Positions 23,926-36,262 of a stretch of 64,000 nucleotides of DNA are shown here, piece after piece (position 1 is the first letter of the stretch; each line of letters begins with the position of its first letter). Origin of the DNA: Lathyrus oleraceus (Eukaryota; Streptophyta; Magnoliopsida; Fabales; Fabaceae). The stretch spans positions 19,390,665 to 19,454,664 of the forward strand of contig NC_066583.1 of NCBI RefSeq assembly GCF_024323335.1, read 5' to 3'. The notes under the pieces are model-generated. The model did no database searches and had not been told where the DNA came from. It saw nothing but the letters and a program-made list of their open reading frames with translations. A program made the translations under genes and the position numbers.

Positions 23926-26900
23926 TGTAGCGGTAAATTCATGACCGCTGAGCTATTGGTTAGCGCAACATCAATAAAACAAGAGTCGCCACCGCGATTT
24001 TATTATTTCCAAAGGAAAAAGGGAAAAAGTACGAACAAAACCCAAAGATAAGAAGTTTTCAAATTAAAACTAATAAAATTTTAGAGATTACAGGTAAGGG
24101 GGTTGGTTACACAGAGGGAAGGTATTGGCACCCAAAGTGTCATAGGTACTCCTAGGGAGCCCTTTTTGTGTGTAAGTGTTTTGGTTGAAAAAGATGTTTG
24201 TTTAAAAAAAATAGAATGAGGGGATGAGAAAGGAATTCATTATTTACAGCTTTTGTGTTTGATAAGACTTTTGGTCTTATGCCTATGTACCAACATAAAA
24301 ATGAGGGATCAAAACCTCGTAGTTCATGGTAAAAATTTCAAAGATGGGTGGATTAATTTTAACAAAAGCTTAAAGAACTTTTGTTATCAATGGGAGAATA
24401 CTCAACCAAACATCCACCGACAATGAGGGCTTTACAACATTTAAGAGGGAGGGCTCCAACTTGGGTTTGATAAACAAGTATGCCACTAACCCCTAATAAA
24501 TGGAAGGTCTTACACTCAACAGATCATGGAATGGGATAATTATATCTCAACCAAAGATAACTCAAATCTAAGTGCTTTCTTTTGAAAAGTTTAAAAGGAA
24601 AATACACAAAGTGTCCAAAATGATTATACGAGGTTGCTAGTTCTTTTTGAAAATAAAGCCAATATGATTAAGTTCATTTACAAGTTTGGTTAAGATTTTT
24701 GTTTGAAAATCAATGGTATAAGGCCATGATTTCTACTCATTAAAACAAGTCTAAGTTAAAAATCACAAGCAAAACAGTTTTGAAAATGAGAGGGAGATTT
24801 TGAAATTAAAGAAGAAGGAGTAGATGAATGGACTATCCTAGACAAGATTTAAAAGTTTAGAGTTAAAAATATATAACCCATGGGAAGCATCCACAAGACA
24901 ATAATGTCAGATAGAAACCCATTTCCTTTGAATTGTCAAGCAAGCAACAAATCTATAATCATCCAAGCAAGCACTCCAAAGCAAACAATCTTCAATGTCC
25001 TTTAAATGTATTAGATGAAATATCCCTTGAAACATACTCAAAAGAGAAACCATCAAATAATATCAATAAGATCAAAATAATAACTTAGACACAGAGAAAA
25101 AGTGTATCAGATAAACCAAAGGGAGTCTCTCAAGCTTGTATCAGATGAATGGCATTGGCCAAGGTATCTCAGTCTCAAATTAATGGAATTGACCAAGTTC
25201 CTTCCATAGCTTAGGGGTGTTGTCTACTCTAAGTCCACAGGTCCAAAACAAGTCACAGACAAAGGTACAACAGTCCACCAATGTATTTTTTAAGGTTTTT
25301 GTTTTTATTAAGTGTTTTAAGGTCCTAAGACCACAAACAAAACAAGATCACAAGCACAAATATGTCATAAGCACACAATATGGCTCAAGTGAGCAAAGTG
25401 AAAATGATTGAAACATAAACAATTTGCATGAACGTAAATGACAATGAATGATAAAGTGCAAGAATTTAAATTGAATTAAAGTAAATGACACTAAAATAAA
25501 GTCAACATAAAGAGATGTTAGTGAATGTTAGTGGAAGAATAAAAGATGTTTAAGTCATTTTTTGGAGAACACTCAACCATCCACTCACAAGCATGAAGAT
25601 ATGAACTTATGCATCATTTATGAGAAGGACTTCAACTTGGATAAATCAATAAGTATGACACTAGCTCTCACAAATGAAAAGGAGAAAAATCTTCACACAG
25701 TACCATGAGGAGTAGGAGTCTGACAATCTCACTTACAAAAATGCTATTGCCTTTGGGACAAATTTAGTGTTATGTTAAGCAATCGTAATTGGACTTATGT
25801 AGAAGTCACAACCTATCTAAGACCGGTCAATAATGATATTGGTGTTAATGCATGCTAGAGACAAGGTATCAAGACCAAGCTCCTAAAGCATACCACACAC
25901 AAAAATAAGAGGGGATAAACTTATTTCAATCAAGCTCATGTTGATTCATCTAACACAAGGTCATTGATGAATCAACTAGCATTTGATCCATGAGAAATCA
26001 TTGGCCAAGAAGGGATTGGGAAAAAAGTGAGATGAAAATGAAAGGATGAAGTGAAAGAGATCCTAAGTTGTTCAAGGGATGAACCTCACTTGATCAATAC
26101 CATTCATTCATCTTGAAGGATGGAGTTCAAACTTCACCAACCCCCTAAATCCAATGGTATTGACCAAGTCAAGGTCCAATTCAATCAAGACTAAGGCGAA
26201 AGAGAAGTTGAGTAAACACAAAGTCAATAAAATAGCTCAACAAAATATTAAGGCAATTAAAACAATTTAAATCAATTTTTAAAATGAAGAAAATACATTT
26301 TTAAAGGTCAAAAACCTATAATCCCTTTAAATCATCAAAGAAATTGCCAAAGGATTTATCATAGATCAAACAAGGTCAAAGGGCCATTGACTAATTTTTT
26401 TGCATTTTTGAAAAAGTTAGAAGTATTTAAAAATCAATTAAAACAAGTCAAAAATTACAAAATTCACTAAAAATATCAAACTCAATCCAAAAATTAATTT
26501 TAATCCAGAAATGGGAAGAGGAAATTATTTGTGAAATTTCGGTGGTGGTCCCATAATTTTTGGGTTAAAAATGAAATTATAGTGAATTTTGTAAGTAAAT
26601 GCCATTTTAAAAAATAATTTGGAAAATAAAAAAAATCAGAAAAACAAGGGCCATCAGATCTCCCTCATTAATTGAGGTGGTAAATTTGATGACCAAGCAC
26701 GCGCGTTCCACCAAGGTCTCTAGTCAACGCATGCACACAAATGATATTTAAAAGCAAGGGACCAAATTAGAGCTCAGGGGCAAGATCTAAGGCTGTGGGA
26801 TGATCCAACACACCAATGGAGCCCTAGCTCCGGTCATCTTCTCCGGCTAGCTTGCCAGACTAGCCAGATTGAAAATGTTACCAAAATGACTGGATCGTAT

Positions 26901-27993
26901 ACCAATTTGAAAAGAAAAATGCCAGGATTCCAAATATGACCTCCAAATCTTCCAACTCTCACTCTATAATAAGAAAAGTAGAGTTGAAAATTGAGGTGTC
27001 TAAACCGAATTGCTTCGATTCAACCTCAAAGTAACTCAGGATCAATGCCTACATTGGTAGGACTTCAGTCATCCACAAATTAAGCCAAGAGCTTAAGAAA
27101 TAAGAGAAAATCGAAGAGTTGAAATTTGAAGAAATTCACCTCCGGATAGCAGCTTTGGAGGTCAATTCTTGATGCAATTCCACTTAGTTCCTATTTCTCT
27201 TTCTTCCAAGGGTTGAATGAGTGAAAATGGTGATGAATCCTTGGAGTTCTTGTTCACAAACAGAAGTTGAATCAAGAACTCGATTTCAAAGAAATCCTCA
27301 AGGTATTCTCTAGAGTGTGGTTATGGGATTGCTTGGCACAACTTGGGCAAGGGTTCTTCTTCAATCTGAGGCAATGCACTTAATTATATAGGCAAGGCAA
27401 TTGATATCTACACCATTCAAAGTTTGAACCAAAAATAGTAAATCCATGTTCTCATGCCCAAATGATCATTACAATCCACTCAAATTCGTGCCAAAATGCT
27501 ATTGATGCCATTACATGAAACCGTGCAAAGTTGTATAACAATTGAGTTCAAAAGTTTCTAAATCAAGCTATAAAAAGAACATATATGCAAGTCCCTCAAT
27601 TCTTATCCAAATGGTGTGATCTTGGACTCTCTGGAAAGCTACCATTATGAGTAACAAATTTGATGTTGGGACTTTTTCCATTTGAATCTTGTAACATGGT
27701 GAATTCTGGCCTTGAAGTTGGAAGAATCAAACATACTTAGAAATTTTCTAAGTTAAAAGTCAAATGAACCCTTTTTCCATCTTGAATACCTTTTTCTATG
27801 AGCTTCAAATGACTTTGGTTCCTTCTACAAAGTTTTAGTTATTTCAATTATCCTCAATTTGATACACTATTTCATATGCTACATTTTGGTTCCCCAACCT
27901 TGAAACTACTCTCAGTTAATTATGTTTGAGATACAAATAATGTATGTTGTTTAAAATTGTATTCCTTTGGATTGGGCCTATTTTGTTAGGACA
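23926..27993 (-). repeat. D: solo Ogre-type LTR (4068 bp)
   Basis: In plus orientation it begins TGTAGCGGTAAATTC and ends TTGTTAGGACA, giving TG...CA ends on the minus strand. It is flanked by AGTAT (23921-23925) and AATAT (27994-27998), a duplication with one mismatch. The 3' third mirrors the C LTR: the TTACCGCTA end, the AAGAGTCGCCACCGCG block and the GGTGGTACTC-side leader of the LTR share layout and sequence. A TATATA box lies at 27385-27390. No gene is seen in it. Confidence 0.65.
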
Positions 27994-28004
27994 AATATAT
28001 ATAC

Positions 28005-28777
28005 CAATCAAGCGAGAGAGTGGGGTTACCATATGGAAGGGAAGTAACCAAAATTATGGAATAATTTCGTGTTGATTTTATTGAAAGAAGTTCATACGTT
28101 TCTACAAAAAGAAAATGTTTTGGATCTTAATGTTTTATCTGGAATAGGAATTATTTAGGATGAATACCACCAAATCTATAACCATAAGGGTGACATGGTT
28201 AAAAGATCCTCATCTTCCGAAGCTATCACCAACCAAATGATCATTGATAAACTCAACTCCATGGAATCCTCATTGATCAACAAAATTGACTATGTCCAAA
28301 CTTGTGTGACTGACAAGTTCAAATCAATGGACAACTAATTTGAAGGCCTTTTTTACCCCATGGAGGATCTTGAATTTTGTGATATTGAGGAAGAATAATT
28401 GGTGTTATATGGCTATCATATGTTTCCCTATTTTCATTGTTTTTATTTTGTTTTATTTATGCTTAGACTATGTACCCTTATATGCATTTCGGTACCTTAT
28501 TTTAATGTTTGTACTCTCTTTATTACTTTGTTTAATGATGGTACTTTAGCTTCATTCTAGATATTCCACGTGTGTTATAAGTACGGTGTATAAATTATAT
28601 GCATGTATGTTCAAATGTATCTTATATTGTATGTATGCAATCCTACTTTTTCTTCTTTTTGACGATATCAAAAGGGGGCAAGGGCGGTTGTGTTATGGTT
28701 GTCTAGATAAAATAAAATTGCAGGTATAAAAATTTGTATGATTACAAGATTTAGCAACAAAGGGGGAGTCATACATT
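28005..28777 (+). pseudogene. 3' ORF remnant (E, env-position or plant-transposon-type protein)
   Basis: A stop-ridden translation begins ERVGLPYGREVTKIME and continues with a heptad-like stretch (28215-28340), a hydrophobic stretch (about 28400-28560) and FFDDIKRGQG before the polypurine tract. This resembles the C-terminal part of the extra protein encoded after pol in SIRE-like elements and often labelled a putative plant transposon protein. Function is unknown and the copy is dead. The identification is moderate because only short blocks remain. Confidence 0.5.
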
Positions 28778-29032
28778 AAGGGGGAGATTTTGTCAATATC
28801 CTATTAATAACATAAGGCCCGAAGTAATTGTCATCATAAAAAATGGGAAGATACTGAATACATTCTTGTATTAAGTCTAGTTTTGATGAGAACAAAAGGT
28901 ATCAAAGAAGAAAAGGGGACAATTAGTATCATACAAATCACAAATGAAGATGATCAAGATTGAGGGAACATTATGAATCCAAGTGAAGTTTGAGACAAGA
29001 AAGCAAAAATTAAGGTACATGCGTAATATATG
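28778..29032 (+). repeat. Polypurine tract and truncated 3' LTR (E)
   Basis: AAGGGGGAGATTT (28778-28790) is followed by TGTCAATATCC, the proposed LTR start at 28791. A second purine run, AAAGGGGGAG, lies just upstream (28760-28769). The LTR stops after 242 bp, where C begins with TGTAAGACCCC. Confidence 0.6.
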
Positions 29033-30481
29033 TGTAAGACCCCAATTTTGACCCTAAGATCCCTCATGCAATTCCATCATAAGCATTAGCATTGGGATCA
29101 CACCTTGGCATCCTCCTTACCCCTCCTTCATTGAGTTTATTTTGGGAGAGATCACCAATCACTTTTTGATTGTATCATACTTGTATATTATCATTTTACT
29201 AACCAAAATACAAAAACATGTCTTTGAATTTGCCTAACTCTTTTGTAGGTAAGGCATGATCACATTGATTCATCAAGTTCATATCTAGGGTTTGAGACCC
29301 TCATGACAAAGAGGACAACCATGAATTGATCCAAGAATGGTTATGAGCATCATATACAAGTTCCATTAATTCCTTAATGTTATTTTGATCAAGTTTTCTT
29401 CAAGAGTTTGGAGGTGATTTGCCTTGGAAACCCTAGTTTGACTGGGTATCTTGAGTAACTTCTCCAACAAGCTATCTCACCAATTGATAAAATATCTCAA
29501 GGGACACTTCAAAATTCATCATCTTATGCATATATGATCTACCATGAGCCAAGAAAGTCAAAATAATTGAAGGTTAGCAAGTTGGTTGATGGTGGTTGGC
29601 CAGATGAATTCATCTGATCAAAACTAGGTCTCCCTAGACCCTATCTCCTACAATTTTCACCATATGAAAATGATTCCAAGCGAAAATTTACTCTAAATTA
29701 CATTCCAAACAACTTTCATGTTGATACCTAGAGCTAGTTTTGCTTGGAAAATCATTTTCTGTGTTTAAACATTATAGGTCATTTTGTCTAAACCCTAATT
29801 TGAAAGTCAACTTCCCAAGGCCATAACTTGCTCAATTTTTATGAGATGAAAGATTTCCAAGTTGCACAATCAAATTAAATATGTCTAATTAAACTTTGAT
29901 GTTTGTAGTGAGATAATTCAACTTTCAACTTTTATGAGCATGTGATATGAGGTTACATTATAGGTCACTTTTGACCTATACCATTGAACAAGTGATTTTT
30001 CCAAACTTCAAAAATTCATAACACTATCATCCCAAATCCAAATGACATGAACTTTGTGACCATTTAGAAGGTCTTTGAAAGATCTACAACTTTGATGAAT
30101 ACACTTTTCTCATTTGAAGCTCACATAAAAAGTTACGCAAGGTGGAATATTGAGATATATGGCTTGACACTTAGAATTTTTTTTGATATGTTGAAATTTC
30201 CAAACTTCCACCTCAAGATTCATCATTATAAAAGCTTCAAATGGAAAGGTGTTGTTAGGGCTGCGCATGGCTTGAACATGATATCATCATTTGGCAAAGA
30301 TCAAACTTCAAGTTTCCATATACATTTGCCTTGCATTCCAAGTTGATTTCAGACTTACTCACACTCAATTGTGGATCAAATGGAATGATCTCATGGGCCT
30401 GTACACGCCCATGCACTCTTGCATCACTCATTGCCAATTTTAGAAAGTCATTTAGAAGGTGCAAATATCACATGATCTAGC

Positions 30482-30489
30482 TATAAATA
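30482..30489 (+). promoter_or_regulatory. TATA box of the C LTR
   Basis: TATAAATA in the context AGCTATAAATAGAGC, the same core as in the other LTRs of the window. Confidence 0.7.
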
Positions 30490-31184
30490 GAGCTCCAGAT
30501 GCTCAAAATTCAACACACATTCGCGCCAGCTTTGATCCTAAACCTCTAACCCTTCCATTTGAGAGGATAAACCTGAGAATTTCCTTTGGAAATTGAGTCG
30601 AAATCTCACTGTTTTGAGATTCAAAACTCCAGGGATCCAAGACCTTTTGTGCATTCTAATCCACTTCTGGAAGCATATTGAGCAAGATCAAGCACAAGCC
30701 AAAGCAAGAATAGTTGAATCCAAACCTACATTGAAGGTATTTTCCAGAAAATTTCATCTCTTCGATTCTCTCTTAATTCCACTCAATTCTCTTGGATCTT
30801 TGGTTGTCTGAAGTCCTACCAATGTAGGCAAGAAGATTGAGTTGCTTAGAGGTCAAATCGAAGCAACTTAGTTGACACACCTCAAAATTCAACTCCTCAT
30901 ATCTTTCTATATATGTGGAGTTAGTTAAAATTGAGGCCATATCCGTGCTCTATGCCATTTTTTCTTTCAGATCATGTCCTCCTTTTTCATTTTCTTGATG
31001 GGGATCAGTGAACCAGTCCAGCCAGGGTCACCGGAGAAGATGACCGGCCTTTGGACGCCGGTGATGTGTTGGTATGGTTCAGAGCCATTGATCCTTTTCA
31101 AATTGTTTTAATCTCGTGCGTTGCTTTTAAATACCAAGCCTATGCCGCGTTGACTCAAGTCCACCATGGAACGCGCGCTGGTGG

Positions 31185-31226
31185 CCACTTGATCTGCCAC
31201 CTCAATTAATGAGGGAGATCAAGTGG
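31185..31226. repeat. Interrupted inverted repeat in the C LTR
   Basis: The arms CCACTTGATCT (31185-31195) and AGATCAAGTGG (31216-31226) are perfectly complementary. Between them, CCTCAATTAATGAGG forms a second near-palindrome. Solo LTR D has the corresponding inner word CCTCATTAATTGAGG at about 26665, in the opposite orientation. Confidence 0.8.
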
Positions 31227-33693
31227 TCCACTTTTTTTTTCTAATTATTTGAATTTCATTTTAATTGCTTTATTTTAATTAATTCATATTAATTTTAATA
31301 TTGGTCCAAAAAATATGAGAGTTTCACCAAAAAAATTCAAAAAATTTCCTCTTTCATATTCGGAATTAAAATTATTTTTTTGGATCATTATTAATATTTT
31401 TCATGATTTAATTGATTTTGCATTTGTTTTTAATTGTTTAAAAGTACTTTTAAGTCTTCAAAAATTCTGAAAATTTTTCTCCAAGGTCCTTTGACCTTGT
31501 TTGACCTATGATAAATCTCATGGCCATTTATTTGGTGTTTTGATGAGGTTTTAGGAATTTAATAAACCATATTTAATTTAAATATATTATTTTAGTATTT
31601 TTAATTTGAATAAATGCTAATTAATTTTGTTGACCAATTGTGATGACTTGTTTAAGTTTGACTCTTGTTGTTGCGCCTTGGTCAAGGTTGATTTGACTTT
31701 GTCAAGTTAATATCTTTGGATTTAGGGGATCGATGGAATGTACATTCCATCTCCCAAAATGAATGGATGATATTAATTTGGTAAAAGTCCTCCTTTGATC
31801 AATTTGAGTTTTCATCTATTCCCCTCCCTCTTCATCTCATTCCCCTTCTTTATGCATTCATCTCATTTGGCCTATGATATCTCAAAGTCCTAATGCTAGT
31901 TGATTGAAAAATTAACATGAGTATGGAGGAGATTAGGCCACACCTTTTGCATATTCTTTTTGTGTGTGGTATGTTTCATGAGCATAGTCCATAATAATAT
32001 GTCTCTAACATGCATTAACACCAAAATTCTATTGCCCGACCTCAAATAGTTGTGATTTCTACATAAGTCTAATTATGATTGCTTAACATAGCGCTAAATT
32101 TGTGACATAAAAGGCCTAGCATTCTAGTTAGTCGGATTGTAAGTCTCCTCTCTTTCATGGTATTGTGTGGAAACTTGGCCTTTTTTCCTTCCTTTGGAAG
32201 ATGTCTTGGCTCAAAGATCCATGCTTGTGATAAGTGGGTTGAGTGTTCTCCAAAGAATGTCTAAAAATGAAAAGCAAAAGCAAAACAATACTAACTTCTA
32301 ACCTATTAACAACTAACTTTTAATTTCAAGCCATTTACTTTAATGTAATTTAATTCTAGCTTTTTATACATTTGCCATTGTTCATATCATTCTAATTGTT
32401 TATGTTAATGCAATTTTCACTTTGTCCACTTGGACCATATTGTGTGATATACCTTGTTTGTGTATACTTTGCTTGTTTGTGTGGTCTTTGACCATTAATG
32501 TACATAATAACAACAAAAACCCTAAAAAAAACTTTTGTGTGGACTGTTGGCTTGATCTTGGTCAAATGGACTTAGAACTTAGGCAACATTCCTATGCTAA
32601 AGGATTTGGCCAATGCCAACTTATTGAGAAACCAAGTGCTTGAAATTTGAAAGTTCATCTGATACATCATTCAAGATCCCTCTGAGTTTATCTGCAACAT
32701 GATCATTGTGTAGCTGTCATTTTGAACCTGTGACTTGTAGAATTCATATGCTACATGGGCTAAGTTTGAAGAAGATCATGGAATGGCTAAAGCTTTGATG
32801 TGGATATCTTTATTTGATGCGTCTACTCTTCAAGATAATATAATTGTGCATTTGTGTGTTGCTTGATTCTAAAAAGTCCAAGGGAATTCTGGGTGTCTAT
32901 TGACATTCTTGTCTATTGGATTACTACCCATTTGGTCAGATCTTTTCAACTCTCAACTTTTAATTTTGTGCATAGGATTAGTCTCTTGATATTCTCCCCA
33001 TTTATTTAATTTCAAAATCTCTCCCTCCCTTTTCAAAATCTTCTTTGATTGAACTTATTTTGTTCTAAACTTTGACCACTTTGCAAAAGATAGAAACTTT
33101 GGCCTTATGCCATTGAATTTTCAAACTTCCTTTTTTTAATCAAACTTGTAAATAGACTTAACTATACTTGACCTAAACTTTCAAAAAGCCAAAAAAGAAC
33201 TAACTCATTCAAATCATTTTTGGGCCTTTGTGTCTTTCAAACTTAATTTTTGTTAAAAACAATGCATCCACTTTGAAATTTGTATCCCGAACTACGAGGT
33301 TTTGATCCCTCATTTTTATGTTGGTACGTAGGCACAAGACGGAAGGTCTTGCCAAACACAAAAATATAATTAATGAATTCTTTTCTCATCCCTCCATTCT
33401 ATTTGTTTGTAAACATCATTTTTGTACCAAATGCATATACATACAGAAAGGGCTCCTTAGGAGTACCTAGGACACTTTGGGTGCTAACACCTTCCCTCTG
33501 TGTAACCAACCCCCTTACCTGAAATCTCTGACATTTTGTTAGTTTTGATTTGAAAACTTCTTACTTTTGGGTTTTGTTCGTACTTTTTCCCTTTTCCCTT
33601 GGAAACAATAAAAGCGCGGTGGCGACTCTTGTTATTTGATCTCTAGCTTATCCATAGCTTGATGATCCTGAATTTACCGCTATAGAAATTAAG

Positions 33694-33711
33694 TGGCAAC
33701 TCTGTTGGGGA
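33694..33711 (+). promoter_or_regulatory. Primer-binding site (element C), two mutations
   Basis: TGGCAACTCTGTTGGGGA differs from the site in A and B by G to A and C to T, both transitions typical of methylated cytosine decay. It lies nine bases after the LTR end. Confidence 0.8.
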
Positions 33712-34554
33712 GTAGTCTCAAGTGGGTTTAGCCTACTTTTTATGTGTATATATTTGTATATATGTGATGTTTGTATATATGTATGTGCGATATAATCTGC
33801 TTGTTGTGCTTGGTGATCTCTGAGTGGTGAGATAAGTTCTAACCCGAACTTGAGTGCAATTAAGATAAGAGGATGGTATAGTCATGTTCGACTTGTGTGG
33901 AGTAGTCCTTAACAAGTTGGCTTGAGATCCATCTGCTCAGTGGAGACACGTTTAGATTTGGGAATGTCACACAAGTATTTGTGGTTAGGCATTACTATCT
34001 CTAATTTGGGTCTGAGAAGCTGAGGACTGTAGAATATTTACCCCCTTTTGGCCTATTTAGGACGTAGTGCGGAGACTGTTCAAGTGTAGACTTGATAATA
34101 GTTGTTACGCGATACTACACTCAGACAAGTTTCTCTTAAGAATATTATGGCTCGATGAGTCAGTCATCTTAACCTGTAATATCCGATAGATGGAATTAAG
34201 ACTCTGGGAACTTTTTAGAACATGATCTATAGGTTTTTATCCTTAGTTCACTCCTTTGGGATGGCTCTTACCTAGACTCCATGCTCGTGACTTGCAACAA
34301 ACCCTTGATCCATGGTTGATCCAATCAAGTCTTGTCAATATCAATGGAACTTGGGTGTTGATAAGGTGTAAACCATAATCCACCAAAATGGATGATTGAT
34401 CTTGACAATGACTTGATTCATCCCTTGACCTTTGTTTGCCTTGGGTATGATCCCTCATTTGTCATTGTTGCACTCATGCATTCATGCGCATCATAACATT
34501 CATCACACGAAAATTTCAAGGAACTAAGGTATCATTTGCAAATATTTTCAGACC
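33712..34554 (+). other. 5' leader of element C
   Basis: About 840 bp lie between the primer site and ORF1 with no conserved frame. The segment around 34250-34460 (TCCATGCTCGTGACTTGCAA and the ACCCTTGATCCATGGTTG that follows) is matched in the leader of B on the other strand. Leader sequence is therefore shared between different Ogre-type families here, as would be expected for packaging or translation signals. Confidence 0.6.
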
Positions 34555-36052
34555 ATGGATTATGGACGAAGGAACACTAAGAATTACAGCTTCAGATATC
34601 CCGACTTGAAAGAGTTAAGGAAGCTAGAATCTTTTGTATTAGATCCCTTGGACTTCAAACAACGTCATGGGAAGCTTTTGTCTATCCTGTCTACTGATGT
34701 GGTTGAAGGACTTTTTAGTGTATTGGTGCAGTTCTATGATCCTCTCTACCGTTGTTTCACTTTCCCAGATTACCAGCTTGTGCCTACATTGGAGGAGTAT
34801 TCTCATCTTTTGGGGATACCTGTTTCTAGTAGAGTACCTTTTAGTGGATTGGAGCAGATTCCCATATCTCATCTTATTGCTGAAGCTCTTAACTTGAAGA
34901 AGTCTGAGATAGAGGCTCATTGGGTGAAGAAAGGAGGATTGTTTGGGTTGTCATCTGATTTCCTCATCAAGGAAGCTACTGCCTTTGCTCAAGCCGGTAG
35001 TGTGGATGCTTTTGAAGCTATCTTTGTGTTGCTCATTTATGGATTAGCTTTGTTCCCTAACATTGACGGTTTTGTTGATGTTAACTCCATTATACTTTTC
35101 TTGATTGGGAATCATGTGCCCACTTTGTTGGGTGATATGTATTTCTCTTTGCGTCTAAGGAATTCTAAGGGTGGTGGGACTATTGTTTGTTGCATTCCTC
35201 TTCTGTACAAGTGGTTTATTTCGCACTTGCCGCAGACATCTGCTTTTGTGGAGAACAAACAATGTCTAAGGTGGTCTCAAAGACTTATGTCTCTCAATAA
35301 TAATGATATAGTTTGGTATGATCTGTCTTTAATCAGTTTGGAGATTATTGATAATTGCGGTGAATTCTCTAATGTGCCTCTCATTGGTACACAAGGAGGA
35401 ATTAACTACAACCCTGCTTTGGCTCGTCGTCAACTTGGGTTCCCCTTGAGAGATAAACCTAATAAAACTTTGTTAGAAGGTATTTTCTATCAAGAGGGTA
35501 AATATCCCCAACATTTAAAGCAGAAGATTGTGCATGCTTGGTATAATGTGCATAGGAAAGGAAGACCCGAGCTTGGTCCATGCAATTGTGTAGCTTTGGA
35601 AGCTTACACTCTTTGGGTGAAGAAGAGAGCTTTGGAGTTGAAGATTCCTTATCCTTGTGAAATACCTATGTCTATGGTTATGGTTGAGCCATTAACTCTC
35701 CCTAACCAAGATGTAGAGAAGTTGGAAGATGCACTCGTCAAGATGAAGCAAGAGAAGGATATGTGGGAAGAGCGTTTCCATGCTTTGAGCAAGAAGCATG
35801 AAGAGTTGCAGTTGGAGTCTAAGGAAAAAGATTCACTTATTGAGCTACTTGAAGACCGAGTAACAAAGAGACAGAGAGAGTCAGAGGTTTCGTCTTCTAG
35901 CATGCTAGCCTTCCGTTGCTTGGAAGAAGATTGTTGACCAGCTTGTCCTCGAGAAGACTCAGATGAAAGCTTCTTTTGAGACCGAGATCCGTCGCATTCG
36001 AAGGAAGTACGCGCCTTCATCCAGATCTTCTGATATTGTTAAGGATCCTTAG
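34555..36052 (+). pseudogene. Ogre ORF1 protein (DUF7745-like) with late frameshift
   Basis: The 460-codon frame (34555-35937) starts MDYGRRNTKNYSFRYPDL and carries the same blocks as the A copy: RCFTFPDYQLVPT, LLGIP, LIYGLALFPN and CCIPLLYKWFISHLP. A strongly charged coiled-coil spans roughly residues 385-440. A frame change near 35915 ends the frame early; another frame continues about 45 codons to a TAG at 36052. Everything upstream is intact. Element B lies 210 bp downstream, between ORF1 and gag. Function is unknown; the conserved N-terminal domain plus coiled-coil suggests a multimeric or RNA/chromatin-binding protein, which is inference. Confidence 0.85.
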
Positions 36053-36262
36053 AATGACTAGTCTCATTTTCCCTTGTATTTTTTCATTTGGTTTCTGAAA
36101 TTGTACTCAGTGTAATCCTTCCAATTATATAAATGAAAAGAGATTTTTTGGTCATATAAAAATTATTGTAATTGTTAATGTTTGCAAATGATATAGTAAG
36201 TTCCTTGAAAACAAAAATAAATAATCAAGCATTGCATTTCATGCATCATTTGCATAAGCAGG
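36053..36262 (+). other. Spacer between ORF1 and gag of C, left of B
   Basis: This is AT-rich noncoding sequence ending in the GCAGG target duplication of B (36258-36262). The sequence resumes at 46541 with a pyrimidine run, TTTTCTCTTTCTCTAG, directly before the gag ATG. Confidence 0.6.

Larger units (their letters stand above)
21916..29032 (+). mobile_element. E: SIRE/Maximus-like copia remnant, split by solo LTR D
   Basis: It holds RT and RNase H (21916-23345), a noncoding link (23346-23925), then after the D insertion a remnant of an env-position/plant-transposon-type ORF, a polypurine tract and the first 242 bp of a 3' LTR. That LTR is cut at 29032 by the LTR of C. A long region with an extra ORF after pol fits the SIRE/Maximus lineage. 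The 5' half is missing, and every coding part is broken. Confidence 0.65.
29033..33684 (+). repeat. 5' LTR of element C (4652 bp)
   Basis: It begins TGTAAGACCCCAATTTTGAC and ends TTACCGCTATA; the terminal CA appears mutated to TA. A TATA box lies at 30482-30489 and an AATAAAA at about 33607, followed by GGTGGCGACTCTT. A long interrupted inverted repeat is at 31185-31226. The large distance from TATA box to poly(A) signal implies an R region of about 3.1 kb. No protein gene is recognisable in it; short frames at 30092-30464 and 32422-32643 look random. Confidence 0.85.

Noticed and set aside
34639..34920. Minus-strand frame inside ORF1
   Set aside because: It is antisense to a conserved frame and has no motif of its own.
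34555..35937. ORF1 as a host gene
   Set aside because: It lies in fixed order behind an LTR and primer site and before gag, and has a homologue in the same place in element A.
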